DNA of 64,000 bases from assembly GCA_902805475.1 (NCBI GenBank), contig CADCSX010000008.1:372001-436000 (forward strand), given 5' to 3'. Every line of letters begins with the position of its first letter. Position 1 is the first letter of the stretch. Below, piece after piece: positions 35,216-46,735 of this stretch. The translations under genes and the position numbers were made by a program. The notes beneath the pieces are model-generated. The model was not told the DNA's origin. It was given only the letters and a program-made list of their open reading frames with translations, and made no database searches. The DNA comes from Entonaema liquescens. Lineage: Eukaryota > Ascomycota > Sordariomycetes > Xylariales > Xylariaceae.

Positions 35216-36507
35216 TTGTGTCCATCGCGAACGCACTATGGAACCACAGATACTGGGTTTATGAGGTTGGTAGGCTGTTTTAAAAGCACGCTCACCTATT
35301 TTAATTGGGTTCTAATTGAATTTCACTTAGATAGCCCTTGGGTATTGTGTTTTTAAGGAGTACGGCCTACGTCAATAAGACATGGATTCAAACTACTGGC
35401 AGGGTTGTTAGTTAGTATTATTGGAAACTCACAGGCGTTTCTGTTGGTAATTCGACTCGGAGTAAACTTATACATGTTCTGGATGCGGTAATATGCTCGT
35501 TGTCTTCGCATAACTTGAAAGGCACCTGTTTAGGTAGTAAGACCTTTCAAGTGCTATTCACGGTGTTCAACTAGCGAGTTTGACGGATGTTTGACGTTAG
35601 ATGATGGCAGAGGTTAATGTCAATATGCTATTATGTTACGTGTTCTTCATTGGTAACTATTCTTATGGTGTGATGAATATCCTTAAGTGTTAACCTTTTT
35701 ATCTTTTTGGTGTTTGGCATTGATGCCACTGACATCGTTTCCCCCACAGATAGCACTCCAATGGCATTATTACAATAGCATTATTACACTTGGATATAAA
35801 GCTTTGCCCTAACATTGAATTTACGCTGCATAGGTACCTATCAAATAAAGACTTTATGAAGTAGTTAAGAGGATAACTAGGCAACTAATATATGCTTTAC
35901 TAATATATACTTCTAACTGTTTCAACATACGTATAGCATGTAATAAAGTATCTAAGGATAGGTACCTACTAGAGAAAGTGTCTTAGTCCAGATGCAAGTA
36001 TTACTTCTATGCTAACAGCAATCATATTGCCTTCTTACTGATCGCAATATGCATCATTTTTTTTTTTTAATATGGATTGCAATAACTCTCCCACCGCATC
36101 GTTGCCCGTTTACATGCATGGTGCTATCCAACTAATGTGGAGATTACCTCATATAATCTGATCCCTGTTATAATCGTAACATTTAATGTCATATTCCCAC
36201 CAATCGTAGGTTAAATGAAGATGTTTAAAGAATAAGATACCCGAGTTCCTGCATCTTGCTTTCCGGCTATTCGACTTGAAATAACCCGGGTCCCGAGGAA
36301 CTGGTATGTAAATCCGGATCTCTACGAATGCCAGACTGGGATTCTTTGAAGGCTCATTTCTTGGGTTCCTCGGCGTCGTAGCTGTTACGGTCTAGTTTCT
36401 CACCGAGAATGGAGCTCCGGTTGTTCTGTGCGGAGAAAGCTCTCGCTCTATAATTAAGAGTCGAAGGTAGGTCAAATTTATTTTTCACCGTCCACGCACA
36501 TCGCAAC

Positions 36508-39441
36508 ATGGCGCCACTTGTGAGAACGGTGTATAATGTCTGCGGGTTGCTCCTATTGGGTCTCTTGCTGCTAGGATGCCCTTCATCTACCGAAGCGGGT
36601 GTCGTCAGGAGGGCTCCTAACGAATACCCCAGCGCGTCACTAGGCCGCGAGCGCGTTAGCATTAACGAGGGCTGGCGATTTTCTCGTTTCGCGTCAAACC
36701 CCGATTCGCTGTCATACAACACGCTGAAGGAATGGATTCTCCCTTCCGGCAATGATTTCATCGTCAACGGTGCTAAGCATGAACGCCCCAAGAAAACCGC
36801 CCCGGGCGCCGACGTCAAGTATGTGCAAGCATCGTTCGATGATAGCGAATGGGAGGCTGTGAACGTTCCGCATGATTGGGCTATTAAAGGCCCTTTCCAT
36901 GCGCCTGGGATCCCGAACAGCATGGGTGCCTTGCCTATCAACGGCGTGGGATGGTACCGTCGCAATCTAACCATCTCAGCAAGCGACGCCGACAAGTCGA
37001 TTTTCTTGGATATCGACGGCGCCATGTCCAATTCCGCTGTGTGGATTAATGGTCAGCTTATTGGTGGATGGCCTTACGGGTACAATTCTTTCCGGTTGGA
37101 CCTTACCCCTACGTAAAAGCTGGAGAGAATCTCCTGGCGATCCGAATCGACAACCCTCTGAATTTCTCTCGCTGGTACCCAGGAGCTGGTATTTACCGCA
37201 ATGTTTGGCTTGTCAAAGTCGACCAGACCCATATTGGCCAGTACGGCACGTATATTACGACCCCAGCTATTTCTGCAGAATCGGCTGATGTGGACTTAAC
37301 CGTTGAGATTGAAAACAAGGGGAACTTTAGTCGCCAGTTGGAGTTAAAGACCGATGTGTACGTGTTTGACGCTGTAACCGAAGAAGTCGGAGCAGACATT
37401 GTTGCCTCTTTCCCATCATCAACTGCGAGCGTAGCAGCCAACAGCAAGAAGTCTATCAACTCTTCAGTGACAGTATCAAACCCACGATTATGGGGACCTA
37501 AGCCGGATCAAGAACAAAACTTATACGTCGCCATTACGAAGCTGCTTTCTAACGGTACTGTTATCGACACCTACGAGACGCGTTTCGGCATCCGATCCAT
37601 TACTTATGATCCCAACAAGGGTATCCACGTAAACGGCAAGCGGGTGTACATCCAAGGTACTAATAACCACCACGACCAAGGCTCCATTGGTGCTGCATTC
37701 AACCGTAGAGCAGTCGAGCGTCAATTAGATCTACTACAGGAGATGGGTTGCAATGCGCTCCGGATGTCTCACAACCCACCTGCCCCTGAGCTACTCGACT
37801 TAGCGGATAGGTACGGGTTTCTTGTCCTAGACGAAATCTTCGATGTCTGGAAGGAGCAAAAAATCCAGGACGATTATCATGTTTACTTTGAAGAGTGGCA
37901 TGAGCCTGATATCCGCAACTTTCTCCGACGTGACCGCAACCGTAAGTATCCGTTAGATCTATGCAAATAATCATTGGATAAGAACAAAAGAAAACCATAA
38001 TGCACTGGCTAACTGTTTTTACCGTAGACCCCTCCATTATAGCCTGGAGTTACGGCAACGAAATTGTAGAGCAATCAAAACCTTCTGGTGGTGCAACAGC
38101 TCGCGAACTCCACAGCATCATAAAAGAAGAGGACCCAACGCGACAGGTTAGCGCCGGTATAAATAATGCTAAGGCGGGTAGCGAGTTCTCTGACGCTGTT
38201 GACATCCCCGGTATGAATTATCAGGGTGAGGGCCGTGGTACTTCATTCGACTCGGCGTACCCAAGCTACCATTCAAAATATCCCGGAAAGGTGTTATGGG
38301 CTACCGAGAGCTCGTCTGGTGTCAGCTCACGCGGGACCTATATCTTCCCGGTGACGAGCGCGAATAGTACGACTGTTGGTAATACGGCAGGTTCGGATCC
38401 CAAGACGCTCTTTGTCAGTGCTTATGAGCTTTACGCCGTCTCCTGGGGATCGTCGCCAGATAAGGTGTTCGGTATGCAAGACAGGTTCCCCTATGTTGCG
38501 GGTGAGTTCGTGTGGACCGGCTGGGATTACCTAGGCGAGCCCTCGCCGTTCGATACCAAGGCTCGCAGTTCCTACTTTGGGATTATTGATCTTGCTGGAT
38601 TTAAGAAAGATCGTTTCTATTTATATCAAGCCCGATGGCGCCCCGATTTGGTATGTAAATCGCCTTCTTTATCCCAGGTGTCAAATATTGTAGAACGCTG
38701 AAACTAACCAATGGATAGTACGTAGAGCAAGCCCCTCAATACCCCCTGAATGGATTCATGTCTATCCGCTTTTAACAGCAAGCTGGCGAAAACATGATGA
38801 ATTCCGACGTAATGTCCACCCCTTAAACGAATACTAACTAACGTATATCTAGCCCTATGGCACATATTTTGCCCCACTGGACCTGGCCAAATCGTGTCGG
38901 CGAAGTAACTCCAGTCCACGTCTTCTCCGGCGCCGACGAAGCCGAACTGTTCGTCAACGGAAAGTCTGCTGGGAAACTCAAGAGGGAACCCTCCAACTAC
39001 CGTTTCCGGTGGGATAAGGTGACCTACGCGCCCGGCGAGCTACACGTCGTCACGTACAAAGACGGCGCTAAATGGGCCGAGGATACCGTAAAAACGGCTA
39101 CCGAGCCTGCAAAGTTGAACATCACAGCGGATCGCACGACAATCCGTGGCGATGGCCAAGACCTATCATTTATTACTGTCGCTGTTACCGATGAGAGCGG
39201 TACCACCGTCCCCGAGGCCAGCAACGCTATCACGTTTTCCATCTCTGGTCCTGCCGAAATCGTGTCAACGGATAATGGCAACCCCGCAGACTTCACTGCG
39301 TTCCCGAATTTGACGCGCAATGCCTTTAGCGGACTTGCCCTCGCCGTCGTCCGTTCGGAGTCAGGTGGTTCTGGAGATATTACTATCCGTGCGGAGGCGG
39401 AGGGACTGAAGGCGGCGGAGATAGTCGTAAAAGCTGAGTAG
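36508..39441 (+). CDS. Secreted glycoside hydrolase family 2 (beta-galactosidase-like), frame interrupted
   Basis: Predicted to cleave terminal beta-galactosides outside the cell. Exons 36508..37941, 38028..38650 and 38853..39441. A Leu-rich signal peptide covers about residues 1-30. Then follow the GH2 sugar-binding domain (GWYRRN, WINGQLIGGWPYGYN), the Ig-like domain and the TIM barrel (RMSHNPPAP, LDEIFDVW). The acid/base motif SYGNE has Glu490 and the putative nucleophile WATES has Glu572. A C-terminal DUF4982/Big-like region follows. Two frame problems: within exon 1 at the C4 run (37106-37109) one base is missing relative to the expected LDLTPYVKAGEN, and at exon 3 the run CCC (38853-38855) is one base too long if a single 202-nt intron is removed. 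Numbers assume correction (about 882 aa). It is either a pseudogene or an assembly error. The second break could instead be an unrecognised small exon. Confidence 0.8.
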
Positions 39442-39639
39442 GTAGGTAGGAGATTGTTCAGCAATGCCTTTAAAACAACCCTCATTTAAAGAATGTAATT
39501 AATCTTCTTACGCAATATACGTTTACAAGGCTTAGTAAAACTGCAAGCTTACGGTTTTCAAGAAATATTTATGTATTTATGTGTCCCATTATTACCCAAT
39601 TTCCTAGAGACAACCCGCTATAGCTATACCAATCCAGTC

Positions 39640-40680
39640 TTAATCCTTTACGAAGCCCTTCGCGCAAGCCTTTACACTCTCCTCCAAACTCGTCCATCTC
39701 TCTTGGCCCAAGCCGCGCAATAGTTCTTCGGCCCTTTGATTCGGCACTTCTGTCTGATCCCACCCATTATCTTCCAACACCGGGATATCTTTCTGTGGAT
39801 ACAACTCCTTTAGAATCTGGGCGATCCGCGGCCAGCTGTACCGGTCGCTCCAGGGGTAAAGCCTCTCCCTGTCCACGCCGGGGGTGATCAGAGCAGCTAC
39901 GTACAGCAAGCCGGTGTCGCGCGTGTCGGAGACCCATTGTGGCGGTATCATGGATAGGACGTCTAGGTTCTTGCCCTCGTACAGCGACTTCACCATGCCG
40001 CAGGTGCTGATGATACCCTGGTGCTCGGGGTCTAAGCACTCGCCGATGACGGTCTCGGGGAGAATCGTGTTGAACGTGTAAGGCGGGTTCTCTCTTTTGA
40101 CCCAGTCCCAGATCCGCTGCTCGAGTAAGGCTTTGAATGCCATGTACGGCCGGATGCCCTTCTCCTCGGGCGTAGCGTCGCTCCGGACTATTCGCACGGC
40201 ATCGTCGTTAAACGTCCACTCTGTTAGTTTGACTTTCTTGGTTTGATCCGGGGTCCACGACGCCCATGCACTACTCGTATAGATAAACGCCTTTACGGTG
40301 GGTTCGTTCTTCGCAGCCTGTAGTAGCGCTTCGTTCCACGGCAGCTCCTCTTCGAGTGCCTTGTCGATATCCGGTACCATCAGGTCTACGCCGCCGGCCA
40401 CGGCGACAACACCGGCGACTCCTTTGACAGCTGCATCCCAGGCTCCGGGAGCACCGAAGTCTGACACCTGCACGATCTCTAATTTTCCTGTGGGGTGGCG
40501 CGATGCGAATAAGGGCACCATCCACGTGCACCTAGATGGGTTACGAACGGTGCCCCGAACATTATAGCCCGCTTCTAGCAGTCGATCGACGGCATGAGAA
40601 GCAATCAAACCATTAGCTCCGGTAACAAGAACGGTAGAACCCCGAGGAATCGTCGGGTTGGTGAATGTAGGGTTTGGCAT
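39640..40680 (-). CDS. NAD(P)-dependent epimerase/reductase, DFR/GRE2-like
   Basis: Extended SDR resembling dihydroflavonol 4-reductase and yeast GRE2-type aldehyde/ketone reductases; cytosolic. A single exon of 346 aa, the typical length. The Rossmann motif V-L-V-T-G-A-N-G-L-I-A-S-H lies at 17-29, followed by VRGTVRNPSR (NADPH-preferring Arg positions). Further features are VAVAGGVD, the strand FIYTSSAWAS with catalytic Ser, and the Tyr-x3-Lys pair in YMAFKA. Substrate not predictable. Its 3' end lies only 198 bp from the convergent GH2 gene. The start ATG is the first in frame and the ORF is intact. Confidence 0.88.
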   Translation of the reverse strand: MPNPTFTNPTIPRGSTVLVTGANGLIASHAVDRLLEAGYNVRGTVRNPSRCTWMVPLFASRHPTGKLEIVQVSDFGAPGAWDAAVKGVAGVVAVAGGVDLMVPDIDKALEEELPWNEALLQAAKNEPTVKAFIYTSSAWASWTPDQTKKVKLTEWTFNDDAVRIVRSDATPEEKGIRPYMAFKALLEQRIWDWVKRENPPYTFNTILPETVIGECLDPEHQGIISTCGMVKSLYEGKNLDVLSMIPPQWVSDTRDTGLLYVAALITPGVDRERLYPWSDRYSWPRIAQILKELYPQKDIPVLEDNGWDQTEVPNQRAEELLRGLGQERWTSLEESVKACAKGFVKD

Positions 40681-42656
40681 TTTGATGTCTGGATGAAAAG
40701 AAAGTTTATAGGTTTAGTAGTTAGACGACGTATACTTACTTATACGTCCCGTAGCGAAGGTTTAAGTATATAATCTATTGCGTATACGTATGCATCTACC
40801 GTCATTATTCAGTGGAGCGGTCATCCCCATGTGTATCTCTTCCAGTGATACATCTCACCAGTCCATTTCCAAGGCATTGCTAAGCACCTGGAGTCTGTGA
40901 GTGGACAGGATTGTTACGTTGGTTATTTCCTAACCACTCAGATTTAATCCCCCCCATGTAAGCAAACACTTTACGATGGGTCTACTGTGAGTGGAGCCGT
41001 CGACGAGCTAACGAGAATGACATCCAAGTCTGGTTTTCGGCATTCCGAGGTGCCGTAGTATTCGTAATCACATGTCTCTTTACATATCTTCTCTAGTCTG
41101 CGTGATTTTAGCCTGGATACCCAACGTCCTTGTAGGTGCGACAACCCCCCTATCTCCGTTACGAATCTTATTATCTCCATATCCCCTTTCCTTCTTCGGT
41201 CCGAGTAATCAAGAATTAAACAAATCTCGGGCCCATCTAGCTCCGGCCAAGCGCTTATAAATGACTTGATTAAAATGTGTTGGTGCAATAGTCAACCCGG
41301 TCGAATTGCTCGTTGGCAAATTCGACTAAGTTATCCACAGACGCTACATTTACGACATTAACGGTGGTAGAAATATAAGTGCTGACGGTCTCTCTAGTAG
41401 CGCATTCACATTCAGAATATATGGCCTTGTTACACCAAAAACAAGTGCCAAAGATATTCATGCACTCCTAGAACCATTTCTAGTAAGTATACCTTGATGC
41501 TTTCGGTATCCTGTATAATTGCTTGACGCATGAATTAGCGACGTTTCTACATCGATCTTGCAAATGCTACGGCCATTTCCCCTATGAGCCTTCCCAGATG
41601 AGTGCACCTGGATCGAGCTGTCTGATCCCAAGAGTGGCTGTTCTCAATGCGATTGACAATGGAGCACCAATCAAGGTGCTACGTGACACGGCGGGTGACA
41701 GCGACCTTATGCAAGTACTAGTAGAACGCCCCTAATACCCTCTACATCTCCGATGATAGTTAACGTCGTGCTACCCGCGTGGCGTGCTGCTGCCGTACAC
41801 GTTATCGTAACTAGAACGTGGGACTGGACTATTCCCCGCGCCGGCATGGGACGTCAGCAAAGAATTCTTGCTAGTAAGATCAGGCTAGCATACATAACCT
41901 TAGATCAAGCCCTGGCACATACTTGAGCGAGGCCAATTGTGTGCCTATAAAAGGATTGGCAGGAACACTTCGACAAAAGAAACTATCCTCGTATCTAGGA
42001 GTTTAAATATATATATATATATATGGTCCCCGATTTATATTTTAGATTACTAATGTCGTGGGGATCGAGAGATGGCTAGTGGATGCCGACGTAGGACCGT
42101 GTGAGACGGAGGGCAACAGCAAGCAGGCAGCATGGTAGAGAGCAACCATATTACTGTATGTAATATATAGTAAGAATTCGTCCTATTATGAAGAAACCAA
42201 ACGCGCCATCGACTACATATATGTTAAATCAAGAATTTTACACATACGCAATCAATATCATCTTTACCCCTATTCCACCTCCAATGCCAAGACTTTCCTG
42301 GGACTTGAGTCTCGGCCCTACATTACAGGCAAATGTTAAATTAAGAACTCGTAGAAATATCCCGACCCTTAGGAAACATTTCTGTATGAAGAGTTATTGC
42401 GACGGTCCAATTGCAGCTTGCTAACTAGATTCATGAGTGTCACTATGCGAGAGCTTTCGAGGGCTGGTTGTATAAGTACATGTATGAACACCTTTATAAG
42501 GGCTATAAACTATACACAGAATAAAAGCCAAAAGAATAAAGTAGATACAACGTAAAAACAAGACATATACAAAGGCAAATTTCTATCGTGTCCTAAAATA
42601 CCATCGCTCCAGCGCTCCTACCGACCCAAACTACCCAATATAACTTGACCAGCAAG
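40681..42656. other. Intergenic, no supported gene
   Basis: A 2-kb spacer between the reductase and the ribotoxin gene, with a (AT)9 run at 42007-42024. Several short open frames, none convincing. Confidence 0.45.
42007..42024. repeat. (AT)9 microsatellite
   Basis: Nine uninterrupted AT dinucleotides in non-coding DNA. Confidence 0.9.
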
Positions 42657-43303
42657 CTATTTGCACTTGTCGAATCCCTTTAATCCCTGGAAGTGGGCAT
42701 CCACGTCTTCGTGGATCATGACACCACAAACCTTAGGCCTCTTGTCGTGCGTACCGTGGTCTTCCCTATACACCACGCGGATCGGGGTCTTGCTCTGAAG
42801 AATGTTATCTTTGGCGAGGTTCTTGTGCCACTCCTGCGTCGACTGGTGACCTTTCTTGCCGTCGGTTCTGCCCTCCCAGAAAATCGGGTCTATTGCGCGG
42901 AAATATTAGCTGCGACTCTTTCTTGGAGAGATTGGAAACTGGAGTTGGTAGGTCAGGTAGTTATGTTAGGTAGGATTCACGTACACTCATACAGCTTAAC
43001 ACCCTTCTTGTTGCACCCTTTCACGTTCCATTTGATCCCGTCCTTGTTGGTGAATGCGTGCGGGTATCCGCTCGCGGAATGGCTATATCCGCCCTTGCGA
43101 GCTTGTTGCATTGCGTACGTCTTGTCGACCTTGAATGTCTTCACGGGTGACTTATTCTTACTGGCGTCGGGTCTGCACGTATACTCTGTGCTGCGGGCTT
43201 CGAGGAATTGGCCCCCTGGAATTACCCTATCTTCGTCCACCGGTAGGGCGGAGATGGGCATAGCAGTGAGTGCGAAAGCGAGGATGGCCTTGGTAAAATG
43301 CAT
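42657..43303 (-). CDS. Secreted ribotoxin-like RNase, hirsutellin/anisoplin type
   Basis: Fungal ribotoxins cleave one phosphodiester bond in the sarcin-ricin loop of large-subunit rRNA and stop translation; hirsutellin (Hirsutella) and anisoplin (Metarhizium) act on insect cells. Two exons, 43303..42985 and 42889..42657, with a 95-nt intron (GTACGT..ATAG), give 183 aa. A signal peptide covers about residues 1-19, and a short pro-like segment runs to about 37. Four cysteines (43, 97, 161, 182) allow two disulfides. Candidate active-site residues are His82 after Tyr-Pro, Glu106, Arg144 in PIRVVY and His166 in VMIHED, in the family order. The intron splits the codon right after Glu106. The frame is intact. 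The assignment rests on recalled family similarity. A non-toxic paralogue or an RNase with another target remains possible. Confidence 0.78.
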
Positions 43304-44189
43304 TTTGGCGACTGGAGACAACTTTGTAGAGTAGAGGGTAAGATAAGATGGAGTTGGTGTATTACTGCTTGATATTGTCTTCCAGAAGAGGAGAGTTTGA
43401 ATCCGGAAGAGATGAAGAGTCCCTTTTGTATACATACAGCCTTGTCGGAAATAAGGCTTTGTTTCCCCATATCAATAGGTGAAGCCATCGTGCAGCAGAA
43501 TATGCCGTGTCACTCATTGGCTCCTTCGGTTCCAAATGAGGCTGATCCCATATAGAGGACCACAAAACGCCAAAAAAGGAAACTGGTAAAATGTAAGCTT
43601 CAGCCCCGGCGGGAAGGGTCCTCGTTGCATCTCTCAACATACGCCCCTTAAAGGGTAATTTTCTTGCATACCCTAATGTATTTAGCGAGGTTGGTAGCTG
43701 AGCCGCTCCGTTGATGACGCCGCCGAAAGCGCCATCTTCCCCAGATGCACATTGTTTCATCTATTTTAACTTCGTAAATCCATAACCGCGAATCACACAA
43801 CATTTCCCTGTAATATTGTAAAATTATTACGGTTTCGCCTTAATGGTAATCCGTCGTGGACCTTGCTGGGGACGTGCTTGGTTATCATTCAGGAGTAGAA
43901 GTTTGTGAGCAATCGTCAGTGTCTTCGACCTTGCGTCTTTGAATTATAGTAAATCCTATATCAGCCTACTTGTAAGACTTGACATGGCCGATGGACTTCG
44001 ATACGAGCATCGGAGAAGCAGTATATCTGTACTTGTTACTTATTAGACCTTGTGGTTTAGGAGGTAAAATTCAGCTAACGCCTACAGGTACCTAATCTAA
44101 TGTACTATATTTCTCTCGCCTTTCCACTCTATCCTTCTAATGGAGTCCGAATTTAGTTTTGCTGAAGTATACAATAATTAGAATACAGT
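43304..44189. other. Intergenic, ribotoxin upstream region
   Basis: Probable promoter of the ribotoxin gene and 3' flank of the DUF3632 gene. A long minus-strand frame at 43362-43760 overlaps the likely promoter and shows no features, so I do not call it. Confidence 0.4.
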
Positions 44190-45182
44190 CTACTGTTCAA
44201 TTTCCTTCATTTTCTCGACGGCCGTGGCGGCTATTGCACGAGCTCGAGAATCAACCCTCTCATCACTGGCAGCAAGTTCGAACTGTGCTTTCCATATTCT
44301 CCAATTTTTCATGCTCCAAGTATCTCGAGGATTCTTCTTATCTACCTCCTCTTTCTTCTTACACTGCTCATATACGTATCGTAGCTCGTCGGGCCATACG
44401 ATCCATTGTGCTGCTCCCTGAATCTGACCTCCAATTTGTTCGGGCTTGGAGGTGCTGAAGACGTTGAAGCTGGGCCATTTCTTAGGATTGTGAGGTAGGA
44501 TATCCCGTAGCGCGCTGTTGAAACCGCAATCGCTGAAGCCTATCACAGCGATGCGCGCCAAAGCAGACTGGTAGTTTCGCCAGCGGGTCTCGGCCTCGCT
44601 GCCAGGAACCTCAACCCCTGAGCCTGGGTGGCTAATAGCTATATATCACCAGTTAAATGTAAATGTCCAGAACAAATAATAGGGTAAATACGAACCATCT
44701 GCTCCGATGCGAAGTTCCTCTGTCGAATAACCCTTGTCTGACCACAGGGTAATCATATCTACATCTTCCAGGCTATCGTTGTGTGTAAAGTAATCAGGGA
44801 CCTGGTGCTCAGGCATAGCCATCAGGGTTTCAAGAAACTCAATAAGTCTGTTCTGTCCCGGATGATATGGCGGGAAAACAGAACACGCATTAGGAAAGAA
44901 TCGGAAAAAACGATTAACATATGCGCCGGCATCTGGCTGACTTTGGCGGAGTATCTCGCCGTTTTCGTTTCTCTTTACGAACTGCGGGTGCTCACGGAGT
45001 ACATGTAGCTTGCGTGCGGATTCCTGCCTCACCCAAGTGTCAAGCTCGGTTGCGACTTGGGACGGGGTTTGGGAGCCGTCAACCAAAGCTTTTAATAAAT
45101 TCACGGAGAATTGTTCTTCAACATCATTCTCGTCGTACAAGCTTATGATGAGGGGCAGTGGTTCATCTTGTTCAGCAGCCAT
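44190..45182 (-). CDS. DUF3632-type fungal protein of unknown function
   Basis: Two exons, 45182..44696 and 44638..44190, with a 57-nt intron, join in frame to about 311 aa. The acceptor ATATATAG was chosen because it gives DAISHPGSGVEVPGSEAE across the junction. Landmarks such as SQVATELDTWV, the FFRFFPNACSVFPPYHPGQ region, and ARIAVIGFSDCGF with GAAQWIVWP resemble the fungal DUF3632 family. No signal peptide or membrane segment; the C-terminus is charged and probably helical. Function unknown. The ATG at 45182 has a GTCATGG context; the frame is open slightly further upstream but has no ATG there. A 7-bp tandem repeat lies about 140 bp upstream. Confidence 0.75.
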
Positions 45183-45733
45183 GACTACCTGTACCGTCAA
45201 TTAGGATCTCCTGAAATCAATGGCGTAGGTGATTGTCTAACTTCGGTAAAAAAGAGTAAAATGAAAGTGGCCTGTTGTGATATAATGTAATGCTAGTTGG
45301 CTGTAATGCTTAATGTTAGTGAGCAGTTGGCAGTTGGTAGTTGGTAGTTGGTAGAATTGCGGTCTTTTTAATACCAACACGACTAGCTGAAAGAATCCCA
45401 TATATACAATAAGCCAATGAGATCCGAAGGTCAGCGCCGCAAGGGGTAAGAAAGTAAAGACGCCGAATACGACCCCGCATCGTGCATTCGACCTACCTAG
45501 TAGAGAATATTATGTTTATTTATATAAATCTTGTACAACGTCAACACGTCATTACCGACTTACACAGGTAGGTGTCTTATATGCACGTAAGCACAAACCA
45601 AATGTACATGTACACCAACAGCTAAAATCCAATCATTAAACTCCTTACTATTAACGCCTCATGCGCTACCATGTTCTCTTTGAGTACACATCTAAACAAA
45701 ACAAAATGCGAAAATCAAGTCCGCCAACAAACC
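45183..45733. other. Intergenic spacer
   Basis: 551 bp between the DUF3632 gene and the 3' end of the MDR gene. It contains the 7-bp repeat at 45324-45351 and AT-rich DNA. No gene. Confidence 0.45.
45324..45351. repeat. 7-bp tandem repeat, four copies
   Basis: Two copies of CAGTTGG followed by two of TAGTTGG, in the promoter region of the DUF3632 gene. Confidence 0.85.
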
Positions 45734-46735
45734 TCATTCTCTAGCAACCCTGATCAGGAGAGATCCAATTCCACTCCCCGCACCCCATTCCCGATGCGCG
45801 CTCTGGATATCCTCCAAGTTCCATATTTTTCTAATAGGAACCTTTATAGACCCATCTTTTATCATGTCCAACAAGGCCGTGACGCTAGACCTATACGTAG
45901 ACGCGTCGCGTGTAAGCCCGTAGAATGTAGTGCGTTTGCAATTTAGCGGATTGAAGCCGCGCGCGAATAATTTCAGGATAGGGACCGTCGGGTTTCTGTT
46001 CGCCCCGTCAAGCGTCCTCTTATTGTTTCCGTATGCTACGAGGATGCCACCCGGTGCTAAGATGGAGAAGCTTTCGTCGAAGCTCTCGAAGCCGAGCGGG
46101 TCGAAGACGGCATGTACCCCGCCGAGCTCATTCATCGTGTCTATCCACTTTTGATCCGTGTACACGAACGGCGTCGCGCCGTATGCGCGGATGTCATCGT
46201 GGTTGCGCTGACTAGCTGTGCCATATACTTCGGCACCCTTTAACTTACACAGCATCATGAGAGCTGTGCCAACGGATCCACTAATGCCGTGGATAAAGAC
46301 TCTCTGGCCCTCCGAAACCTTCGCCTTGTACGTAATCATCTCGTAGGCTGTGTTCCAGTCGCACGGCAGAGCTGTTGCCTGCTGGTGATCGACGCCATCT
46401 GGGACTTTAATGCAATACTTTTCGGGTTGGTTAACAAGCTCCGCTTCGGCGTCGTACTTGGTTAGGACTGCTACGGCATCGCCGGGCTGAAACGCCGTGC
46501 ATCCTTCACCATTGGCGCGGACGGTGCCGACTAAGGCGTACCCGGGTGTGAACGGTGGTTTTTTCTGAAGAGGATAAATACCCTTTCGCATGTTGACGTC
46601 GCCGCCGCTAAACCCTGAATATTCGACTGCTATCTGGACATGGCCTGGTGGCGGAGGTGGGCAAATGTCGTCCACCACTTTGACAACATCGACATCGCCA
46701 AACTCAGGAATGACAACTTTGCGAATGGTGGTCAT
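45734..46735 (-). CDS. MDR-family quinone oxidoreductase-like / zinc-free alcohol dehydrogenase
   Basis: NADPH-dependent reductase of the medium-chain dehydrogenase superfamily; cytosolic. Single exon of 333 aa. The GroES-like N-terminus has GFSGGDVNMRKGIYP, PPFTPGYALVGTV and GDAVAVLT. The substrate-binding middle (TALPCDWNTAYEMI) and the Rossmann segment with GISGSVGTALMMLCKLKGAEVYGTAS follow. The structural-zinc Cys cluster and catalytic Cys/His ligands of true alcohol dehydrogenases are missing, which points to the quinone oxidoreductase/enoyl reductase side of the family. The run GCTAFQPGD and HAVFDPLG are typical. Substrate unknown. The start ATG is the first in frame. Intact. Confidence 0.88.
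   Translation of the reverse strand: MTTIRKVVIPEFGDVDVVKVVDDICPPPPPGHVQIAVEYSGFSGGDVNMRKGIYPLQKKPPFTPGYALVGTVRANGEGCTAFQPGDAVAVLTKYDAEAELVNQPEKYCIKVPDGVDHQQATALPCDWNTAYEMITYKAKVSEGQRVFIHGISGSVGTALMMLCKLKGAEVYGTASQRNHDDIRAYGATPFVYTDQKWIDTMNELGGVHAVFDPLGFESFDESFSILAPGGILVAYGNNKRTLDGANRNPTVPILKLFARGFNPLNCKRTTFYGLTRDASTYRSSVTALLDMIKDGSIKVPIRKIWNLEDIQSAHREWGAGSGIGSLLIRVARE

Larger units (their letters stand above)
33990..36507. other. Intergenic with a 9-bp tandem repeat and one dubious small ORF
   Basis: A 2.5-kb spacer. It contains the 9-bp repeat at 34716-34792 and a hydrophobic open frame at 34925-35215, both listed separately. A 10-nt T-run lies near 36060. Two TAGGTACCTA-type palindromes lie near 35832 and 35961. 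Otherwise nothing recognised. Confidence 0.45.

Noticed and set aside
36354..37031. 225-codon antisense frame over the GH2 gene
   Set aside because: Shadow of the GH2 first exon with its clear signal peptide and domain text.
42657..43303. Guanyl-specific RNase T1/F1 as the identity of the secreted RNase-like gene
   Set aside because: Size, cysteine count and the order of His, Glu, Arg and His fit the hirsutellin-type ribotoxins better.
43362..43760. 132-codon minus-strand frame upstream of the ribotoxin
   Set aside because: No domain, signal peptide or conserved text; it covers the likely promoter.
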